Shown here: positions 15,217 to 20,609 of the stretch, piece by piece
Position numbering within the stretch: the first letter of the stretch is position 1
Layout of the letters: every line of letters starts with the position of its first letter
NCBI GenBank assembly: GCA_051960855.1
Contig: JBQCDV010000194.1
Span: 1 to 20,609, forward strand
DNA length: 20,609 nucleotides
Direction: 5' to 3'
Source: JBQCDV01 sp051960855
GTDB taxonomy: Bacteria > Actinomycetota > Actinomycetes > JAJZTN01
Position numbers and translations under genes: made by a program
Notes under the pieces: model-generated
Database searches by the model: none
What the model saw: only the letters and a program-made list of their open reading frames with translations
What the model was told of the DNA's origin: nothing

Positions 15217-16487
15217 TCCCCCGCAGCACGCGTATCCAGCTGGCCGTCTTCGCCCTGCTCACCGCCGTCGGTGTCAGCATCGTCTCGGCGGGTTACCTCG
15301 GCTTCACCGACGCGCTGCTCGGTCGCGGATACACGGTCAGCGCCGACTTCGCGGAGTCGGGCGGCATCTTCCAGGGCGCGGAGGTGACCTACCGCGGTGT
15401 CACCGTGGGGCAGGTGTCACGGCTGCGCCTGTCCGCCGACGGCGTGCACGTCGACCTGCACATCACCAGCGACCGCCCCATCCCGGCAACCACGCGGGCA
15501 GTGGTGGCCGACCGTTCGGCCGTGGGGGAGCAGTACGTCGACCTGCAGCCGCTGGGCGATGCCGGCCCCTTCCTGCGTGACGGCTCGCGCATCCCGCAGT
15601 CCCGCACCGGGACACCGCTGCCGACGGCCACGCTGCTGCGCGACGTGGAACGACTGGTCTCCTCAGTCCCGAAGGACAAGCTGGTCACCACTATCGATGA
15701 GCTCGACGCCGCCTTCTCCGGCACCGGGCCGGACCTGCAGCGGCTGATCGACAACGGCGACGCCCTCACCCAGGCGGCGACCCAGGCGCTGCCCACGACC
15801 GTGCGACTGCTCACCGACGGTCGGACCGTCCTCGACACTCAGCGGGCCTCGCGCGACGAGATCCTGCGGTTCAGCAAGGGGCTGTCGGAGCTGGCGGCGA
15901 CCCTGCGGTCCTCCGACGCCGACCTTCGCGCCACCCTCGCCGGGGGTGCTGCGGCCGCTCCTCAGGCCCAGGAGCTGCTCGCCGGGCTCGAGCCCAGCCT
16001 CGGCCCACTGCTGGGCAACCTCATCTCCGGTGCCCAGGTCACCACGACCCACCTGCCAGGTCTCCGGCAGGCCCTCGTCACCTACCCCTATGTGGTCAAG
16101 GGCGGCTACACCGTGGTCCCAGGCGACGGGACGGCTCACTTTGGCCTGTCCTTCGCCGACTCCCGTCCGCCCTGCACGCAGGGCTACCAGGGCACTCGAC
16201 ACACCGACCCGACGGAATCCGAAGCGGGAGAGCCGCCGCTCAACACGTCCGCCCGCTGCACCGCGCCGCGCCGCAGCGGAGTGCTCGTCCGCGGCGCCCA
16301 GAACGCTCCCGGAGCCTCCGGCGTCAGCACTGCCGACCGCTCTCCCGTGACCTCGGCCACGTCACCGTCGTTGAGCGCTACGTCAACAGGTGTCGTCGGG
16401 ACGTTCGGCGGCCAGCAGGCGGTGTTCGGGAGGGACTCATGGCAGTGGCTGCTCCTCGGCCCGCTCTCCGGAGCGGCGACGAGCTGA
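15213..16487 (+). CDS. mceF: Mce family protein F
   Basis: This is the sixth Mce subunit, 424 residues. What is seen: an N-terminal anchor (~8-30, IQLAVFALLTAVGVSIVSAGYLG), the MCE domain (~38-115) with GGIFQGAEVTYRGVTVGQVSRL, a helical region (~140-280), a segment with TYPYVVKGGYTVVPGDGTAHFG and two Cys-containing stretches (RPPCTQGYQG, SARCTAPRR). It ends GRDSWQWLLLGPLSG, a C-terminus I associate with MceF. The GTG at 15213 overlaps the mceE stop (GTGA). The last 49 nt overlap the next gene. Confidence 0.92.
   Translation: MIPRSTRIQLAVFALLTAVGVSIVSAGYLGFTDALLGRGYTVSADFAESGGIFQGAEVTYRGVTVGQVSRLRLSADGVHVDLHITSDRPIPATTRAVVADRSAVGEQYVDLQPLGDAGPFLRDGSRIPQSRTGTPLPTATLLRDVERLVSSVPKDKLVTTIDELDAAFSGTGPDLQRLIDNGDALTQAATQALPTTVRLLTDGRTVLDTQRASRDEILRFSKGLSELAATLRSSDADLRATLAGGAAAAPQAQELLAGLEPSLGPLLGNLISGAQVTTTHLPGLRQALVTYPYVVKGGYTVVPGDGTAHFGLSFADSRPPCTQGYQGTRHTDPTESEAGEPPLNTSARCTAPRRSGVLVRGAQNAPGASGVSTADRSPVTSATSPSLSATSTGVVGTFGGQQAVFGRDSWQWLLLGPLSGAATS
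16428..16434 (+). promoter_or_regulatory. Ribosome-binding site of the first Mce-associated gene, inside mceF
   Basis: GGGAGGG lies 4 nt upstream of the ATG at 16439 while still inside the mceF reading frame. It decides the start of the next gene and explains the 49-nt overlap. Confidence 0.6.
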
Positions 16488-17053
16488 CCGTCGAGGAAGC
16501 CGGATCCCAGGCCGGGCCGCCCACAGCTTCCGCTGACACTGCGTCCCCCCGACAAGCGGACCCCCGTCCCGAACGCCGCCGCCGCTGGCTGCTCGCCGTC
16601 CTCGTCCTCGCGCTGCTCGCTGTCGCCGCGGTCGGCATCCGCCAAGGCGCTCGGCTGTCGGCGCAGCACCGGCTCGCCGCCCGGGACGCGGCCGTCCTCA
16701 CGGCGGCCCGGCAGACCGCTGTCGACTTCACCACGCTCGACTACCGCACCCTCGACCGCGACCTCGCCCGCGTGGCAGGAGAGGCCACCGGGGACTTCCG
16801 GCAGCAGTTCGACGCGACCACCACCTCGCTGCGCTCGCTGGTGACCGCGAATCGGGCCACCTCGAAAGGCCGCGTCCTGGAAGCCGGGATCGTGCGTGTC
16901 ACGGACACCACGGCGCGGGTCCTGGTCGTGGCGGACAGCACGGTCACCAACACCGCGACGAAGCAGCCGAGCACACGCCACTACCGGCTGCAGCTGGACC
17001 TGGCGAAAGTCAAAGGTGCGTGGCTGACCTCCGGACTCGAGTTCGTCGGCTAG
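16439..17053 (+). CDS. Mce-associated membrane protein (Mas), first
   Basis: This encodes a 204-residue single-pass membrane protein. What is seen: a Pro/Ala/Ser-rich cytoplasmic N-terminus, RRRRW then a membrane helix (~49-67, WLLAVLVLALLAVAAVGI), and a small outer domain with AVDFTTLDYRTLDRDLARVAGEATGDFRQQF (~94-124) and a closing YRLQLDLAKVKGAWLTSGLEFVG. That pattern (aVdftTlDYrtld.dlarv...TGdFr.qf) is typical of Mce-associated proteins, which resemble VirB8/NTF2-like folds. Family knowledge: such proteins stabilise or complete Mce complexes; the exact role is unsettled. The start overlaps mceF by 49 nt. Confidence 0.88.
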   Translation: MAVAAPRPALRSGDELTVEEAGSQAGPPTASADTASPRQADPRPERRRRWLLAVLVLALLAVAAVGIRQGARLSAQHRLAARDAAVLTAARQTAVDFTTLDYRTLDRDLARVAGEATGDFRQQFDATTTSLRSLVTANRATSKGRVLEAGIVRVTDTTARVLVVADSTVTNTATKQPSTRHYRLQLDLAKVKGAWLTSGLEFVG

Positions 17054-17060
17054 GAGAACC

Positions 17061-17804
17061 ATGAGCATCACCGAGCGTCTCGACGCAGGAGCTCCGGCCA
17101 CGCCGACCGGTGCTCGGCCCGACCTCCGGCCCGACCCCCGGCGCAAGCCGCCACGCGTCGCCGGCCACCGCCGCAGCGCCGCCCGAACGGAGCGGGTGTC
17201 ACAGCTCGAGGTCCCGCAGCCCGAGACCCCACAGCCCGAGACTCCACAGCCCGAGACCCGACAGCCCGAAGCGCCGCACGCGGAGCTCCCACCCGCTGGG
17301 GCCGCGCTGCGCAAGCGTTCCACCTGGCGGCCGCGACCGCCCGTCCTCGTTCTCGTCACCGTGCTGGCGCTGGCTGCCCTCGCGGCCGGCGCCCTCGGAT
17401 GGGCCGCCCACCGGGCCTCCGCCGACCGCGCCGCGGGGCCGGCGGCGCTCGCCGCGGCCCGTTCCGCCGCACCCGTCGTCCTGTCCTACGACAGCGCCCA
17501 CCTGGACAGCGACTTTGCCAAGGCGCGACGCCTTCTGGCCGGCTCTTTCGCCGCTGACTACACCGCGACGACGACAAAGGTCGTCGCCCCTGCGGCGGAG
17601 CAGTACCACGCGAAGGTGACCGCCGACGTCGCGGCGGCCTCGGTGGTGCGGGCCTCGCGCGAGGAGGTGGTCGTCTTGCTGTTCGTCAACCAGACCACGA
17701 CCAGCGACCGGCTGGACGGGCCGAAGGTCGACCTCAACCGGGTGCGGATGACGATGGTGCCGGTCCACGGCCGGTGGTTGGTGGCGCGCGTCGACGCCCT
17801 GTAG
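17061..17804 (+). CDS. Mce-associated membrane protein (Mas), second, with PQPET repeats
   Basis: This encodes a 247-residue single-pass membrane protein related to the preceding one. What is seen: a long (~93 residues) Pro/Arg/Glu-rich cytoplasmic N-terminus containing four 5-residue units (PQPET three times, then RQPEA, residues 52-71), a membrane helix (~94-115, PVLVLVTVLALAALAAGALGWA) and an outer domain with VVLSYDSAHLDSDFAKARRLLAGSFAADY, equivalent to the first Mas protein's TLDYRTLD...TGDFRQQF block. It ends NRVRMTMVPVHGRWLVARVDAL. The ATG at 17061 lies 7 nt after the previous stop with AGGAGA (17052-17057) as ribosome-binding site. It appears to be the last gene of the operon. Confidence 0.87.
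   Translation: MSITERLDAGAPATPTGARPDLRPDPRRKPPRVAGHRRSAARTERVSQLEVPQPETPQPETPQPETRQPEAPHAELPPAGAALRKRSTWRPRPPVLVLVTVLALAALAAGALGWAAHRASADRAAGPAALAAARSAAPVVLSYDSAHLDSDFAKARRLLAGSFAADYTATTTKVVAPAAEQYHAKVTADVAAASVVRASREEVVVLLFVNQTTTSDRLDGPKVDLNRVRMTMVPVHGRWLVARVDAL
17214..17273 (+). repeat. Four tandem 15-bp repeats inside the second Mas gene
   Basis: Units at 17214-17228, 17229-17243, 17244-17258 and 17259-17273 share a CAGCCCGAGAC core and keep the reading frame. They encode PQPET, PQPET, PQPET, RQPEA. In-frame units of this kind can change copy number by slippage. Confidence 0.85.
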
Positions 17805-18013
17805 GCCCGCCCACGGGTGTGGATTCCTGCGCGTTGTGCTTGACGGAGACTGACGCCTGGGCCATCCTCTCGATCAGCCCTCGAGTGAGCAGCGCCACCG
17901 GGGAGCGGTGCACACCAGCACTGGCCGCCGCGCGGGTGCCGGAGTCGCCCTCCCGACCTGCGCCTCCTGCGCCAGCAGCCTGAGGAGCCCGAGGAGGGCC
18001 CCGAGAGCCGGGC

Positions 18014-18042
18014 TCGACATCGGCGTGTCCTTCGCCTAGGAT
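18014..18042 (+). promoter_or_regulatory. rpoBp: Candidate rpoB promoter
   Basis: TCGACA (18014-18019), a 17-bp spacer and TAGGAT (18037-18042) match SigA-type consensus well (5 of 6 at -35). The expected start near 18049 gives a ~140-nt leader to the rpoB TTG codon. Confidence 0.7.
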
Positions 18043-18176
18043 GTCGCTTTGCGCTGCCTACTTTTCTGACCTGGCCTGCTTCGGTGGCCCGTGCGACGTC
18101 TCCATCGGCGTCTCTGCGGCACAACGAAGCAGTCCCAGGCGTTGTGGCATGCGCACGAAGGATCCGCGAGCCCTCC

Positions 18177-18183
18177 GGAAGGA
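18177..18183 (+). promoter_or_regulatory. Ribosome-binding site fixing the rpoB TTG start
   Basis: GGAAGGA lies 6 nt before TTG at 18190. No ATG or GTG in frame is suitably placed near the family N-terminus, so this site decides the start. Confidence 0.8.
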
Positions 18184-18189
18184 CCCCTC

Positions 18190-20609
18190 TTGGCCGCGCG
18201 TAACGCCACCGCCAGCTCGACCACCACTACCCCGACATCGCGGGCTTCCACCGCCCCGCGCCGGGTTTCCTTCGCGAAGATCCGTGAGCCCCTCGAGGTT
18301 CCCAACCTCCTCGCTCTGCAGACCGACAGCTTCGACTGGCTGCTGGGTAACGCCGCCTGGCGTGCCCGCGTCGAGGCCCAGCTCGCCGCCGGTCGCGACG
18401 ACATCCCGACCAAGTCGGGACTGCAGGAGATCTTCGAGGAGATCAGTCCGATCGAGGACTTCTCGGGATCGATGTCGCTGTCGTTCTCGGACCCCGAGTT
18501 CTACGACCCCAAGTACTCCGTCGAGGAGTGCAAGGAGCGTGACATCACCTACTCCGCGCCGCTGTTCGTCACCGCGGAGTTCATGAACAACACCACGGGC
18601 GAGATCAAGAGCCAGACGGTGTTCATGGGCGACTTCCCGCTCATGACCAACAAGGGCACCTTCATCATCAACGGCACCGAGCGTGTCGTCGTGTCGCAGC
18701 TGGTGCGGTCTCCGGGCGTCTACTTCGAGAAGACGGTCGACAAGACCTCCGACAAGGACGTCTTCACCGCCAAGGTCATCCCGAGCCGGGGCGCCTGGCT
18801 GGAGTTCGAGGTCGACAAGCGCGACCAGGTCGGTGTCCGCATCGACCGCAAGCGCAAGCAGCCGGTCACCGTGCTGCTCAAGGCCCTCGGCTGGGACGAC
18901 GCGGCGATCCTCGAGCGCCTGGGCGACTACCCCGCCGTGCGCGCGACCCTGGAGAAGGACCACACCGCCGGTCAGGACGAGGCCCTGATCGACATCTACA
19001 AGAAGATCCGTCCGGGTGAGCCGCCGACCCGCGAGGCCGCGCAGAACCTCCTCGACAACTTCTACTTCAACCCCAAGCGCTACGACCTGGCCAAGGTCGG
19101 CCGCTACAAGGTCAACCGCAAGATCGGGATGCGCCTGCCGATCGACGCGCAGGTCCTGACCCTCGACGACATCGCGGCGACGGTCGACTACATCTGCGCT
19201 CTGCACCACACCGAGTACTGCCCGCAGGAGCGGCTCGTGGTGGAGGAGGGCTCTCGCACGCGCAGCCGCAACAAGGCCGCGACCGTCGAGCGCGGCTCCT
19301 CGGGCGCGTGGGTCTGCTCCGCGTGCGGCACCGAGCTCGGCTCCGGCGACTACCCGGCTCCGCACACCGTCCAGTCCGTCGACCTGCGCGTCGAGGACCA
19401 CGGCACCGAGCACAACGTCCGCGTCGAGGTCGACGACATCGACCACTTCGGCAACCGTCGCCTGCGCACCGTCGGCGAGCTCATCCAGAACCAGGTCCGC
19501 ACGGGTCTGTCCCGGATGGAGCGCGTCGTCCGCGAGCGGATGACGACCCAGGACGTCGAGGCGATCACGCCGCAGACCCTGATCAACATCCGCCCGGTGG
19601 TGGCGGCGATCAAGGAGTTCTTCGGTACCTCCCAGCTGTCCCAGTTCATGGACCAGACCAACCCCCTGGCGGGCCTGACCCACCGCCGGCGCCTGAGCGC
19701 GCTGGGCCCCGGTGGTCTGTCCCGTGAGCGGGCCGGGTTCGAGGTCCGTGACGTGCACCCGTCGCACTACGGCCGGATGTGCCCGATCGAGACTCCGGAA
19801 GGTCCGAACATCGGCCTGATCGGCGCGCTGTCGACCTTCGCCCGGGTCAACCCGTTCGGCTTCCTCGAGACGCCGTACCGGAAGGTGAGCGACGGTCGGG
19901 TCACCGACCAGATCGACTACCTGACCGCGGACGAGGAGGACCGGCACGTCATCGCCCAGGCAAACGAACCGTTGAAGAGCGACGGGGCGTTCGCCGGCGA
20001 CCGGGTGCTCGTACGCCGCAAGGGCGGCGAGTTCGAGGCCGTGGCGCCGTCGGCGGTGGACTACATGGACGTCTCGCCGCGCCAGATGGTGTCGGTCGCG
20101 ACCGCCATGATCCCGTTCCTCGAGCACGACGACGCCAACCGGGCGCTGATGGGCGCGAACATGCAGCGCCAGGCGGTACCGCTGGTCAAGGCGGAGTCGC
20201 CGCTCGTCGGTACCGGCATGGAGTACCGCGCCGCGGTCGACGCCGGTGACGTGGTGGTGGCCGAGGTCGGCGGTGTGGTCGAGGACCTGTGCGCCGACTA
20301 CGTGACGGTGCACCAGGATGACGGGCACCGCCGCACGTACCTGCTGCACAAGTTCCGCCGCTCCAACGCCGGCTCCTGCGTCAACCAGAAGCCGGTGGTC
20401 TTCGAGGGCGACCGGGTCGAGGCCGGCCAGGTCATCGCCGACGGGCCGTGCACCGACGAGGGTGAGATGGCGCTCGGGCGCAACCTGCTCGTGGCGTTCA
20501 TGCCCTGGGAGGGTCACAACTACGAGGACGCGATCATCCTGTCCCAGAAGCTCGTGCAGAACGACGTGCTCACCTCGATCCACATCGAGGAGCACGAGGT
20601 CGACGCGCG
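18190..20609 (+). CDS. rpoB: RNA polymerase beta subunit (N-terminal ~806 residues, cut by window edge)
   Basis: This is the large catalytic subunit of RNA polymerase. What is seen: a TTG start giving MAARNATASSTTT, then VSFAKIREPLEVPNLLALQ, the lobe and protrusion blocks (FMGDFPLMTNKGTFIINGTE), and the fork/rifampicin region GTSQLSQFMDQTNPLAGLTH (479-498) followed by RRRLSALGPGGLSRERAG and HPSHYGRMCPIETPEGPNIG. D488, H498 and S503, equivalent to E. coli D516, H526 and S531, are the normal sensitive residues. Compared with E. coli, N518, S522 and K527 are replaced by Thr, Ala and Arg. Odd: between C336 and D415, just before DDIDHFGNRR, there are ~55-60 more residues than I recall for other actinobacteria, with C336, H339, H340, C344 and a CSAC pair (C376/C379). 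The frame is open to the window end; rpoC is presumably beyond. Confidence 0.97.
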   Translation, partial: MAARNATASSTTTTPTSRASTAPRRVSFAKIREPLEVPNLLALQTDSFDWLLGNAAWRARVEAQLAAGRDDIPTKSGLQEIFEEISPIEDFSGSMSLSFSDPEFYDPKYSVEECKERDITYSAPLFVTAEFMNNTTGEIKSQTVFMGDFPLMTNKGTFIINGTERVVVSQLVRSPGVYFEKTVDKTSDKDVFTAKVIPSRGAWLEFEVDKRDQVGVRIDRKRKQPVTVLLKALGWDDAAILERLGDYPAVRATLEKDHTAGQDEALIDIYKKIRPGEPPTREAAQNLLDNFYFNPKRYDLAKVGRYKVNRKIGMRLPIDAQVLTLDDIAATVDYICALHHTEYCPQERLVVEEGSRTRSRNKAATVERGSSGAWVCSACGTELGSGDYPAPHTVQSVDLRVEDHGTEHNVRVEVDDIDHFGNRRLRTVGELIQNQVRTGLSRMERVVRERMTTQDVEAITPQTLINIRPVVAAIKEFFGTSQLSQFMDQTNPLAGLTHRRRLSALGPGGLSRERAGFEVRDVHPSHYGRMCPIETPEGPNIGLIGALSTFARVNPFGFLETPYRKVSDGRVTDQIDYLTADEEDRHVIAQANEPLKSDGAFAGDRVLVRRKGGEFEAVAPSAVDYMDVSPRQMVSVATAMIPFLEHDDANRALMGANMQRQAVPLVKAESPLVGTGMEYRAAVDAGDVVVAEVGGVVEDLCADYVTVHQDDGHRRTYLLHKFRRSNAGSCVNQKPVVFEGDRVEAGQVIADGPCTDEGEMALGRNLLVAFMPWEGHNYEDAIILSQKLVQNDVLTSIHIEEHEVDA

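Larger units (their letters stand above)
17805..18189 (+). promoter_or_regulatory. Intergenic region: Mce operon end and rpoB promoter/leader
   Basis: This 385-bp stretch has no convincing gene. It holds a weaker candidate promoter TTGACG-17-CATCCT (17840-17868), a small hairpin CACCG/CGGTG (17896-17910), a GAGCCC/GGGCTC pair (17985-18015) that could end the Mce transcript, the main candidate rpoB promoter (18014-18042), and a leader hairpin CACAACG/CGTTGTG (18120-18146). A short open frame across 17774-17983 has no family resemblance and is not called. Confidence 0.6.

Noticed and set aside
17774..17983. 69-codon open frame after the last Mas gene
   Set aside because: It overlaps the end of the Mas gene, has no Shine-Dalgarno and no recognisable motif.
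18058..20595. 845-codon open frame on the minus strand opposite rpoB
   Set aside because: It is antisense to the unmistakable RpoB frame. Long antisense frames are expected at high GC; the product is a Val/Asp/Leu/Arg-rich shadow with no family motif.
1..20609. Search for CRISPR arrays, insertion sequences, phage genes and att sites
   Set aside because: No repeat-spacer pattern, transposase, integrase or long inverted repeats were seen; the window looks like stable core chromosome plus the Mce operon.

Overview
The window is chromosomal DNA from a high-GC Gram-positive bacterium (Actinomycetota). The gene order secE-nusG-rplK-rplA-rplJ-rplL-rpoB, frequent GTG and TTG starts, GC-rich codon use, a DUF5709 protein and an actinobacterial-type Mce operon all support this. 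A family such as Intrasporangiaceae or Nocardioidaceae would fit, but that is a guess from protein flavour, not a computed placement.

Layout. (1) Positions 1-2141, minus strand: the 5' part of an adenosine deaminase gene (cut by the window edge), a small acidic DUF5709 protein, and an aspartate aminotransferase followed by a strong terminator hairpin. (2) 2362-6604, plus strand: tRNA-Trp(CCA), then secE, nusG, rplK, rplA, a ~410-bp intergenic region, rplJ and rplL. That intergenic region carries a candidate promoter, an L10-type leader RNA and a textbook attenuator (hairpin plus U-tract). A 15-bp hairpin closes rplL. (3) 6654-17804: one tightly packed 11-gene operon for a complete Mce lipid-type ABC importer: ATPase (MceG/Mkl), two YrbE permeases, six Mce proteins A-F (MceE a lipoprotein) and two Mce-associated membrane proteins. 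Most junctions are 4-nt stop/start overlaps, which implies translational coupling. (4) 17805-18189: intergenic region with a near-consensus promoter (TCGACA-17-TAGGAT). (5) 18190-end: rpoB from a TTG start with an excellent ribosome-binding site, cut by the window edge.

How it works together. The housekeeping genes supply preprotein translocation (SecE), transcription elongation (NusG, RpoB) and the ribosomal L1, L11, L10 and L7/L12 stalk region. The Mce operon is embedded between the ribosomal stalk genes and the RNA polymerase genes and encodes an envelope-spanning lipid or sterol uptake machine. No convincing promoter of its own is visible, so its expression may partly depend on read-through from rplJL.

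Most unusual observation: RpoB carries, just before the conserved DDIDHFGNRR segment, roughly 55-60 residues more than I recall for other actinobacterial RpoB proteins. The extra segment has a CxxC pair (C376/C379) and further Cys/His residues (C336, H339, H340, C344) that could form a metal-binding module.
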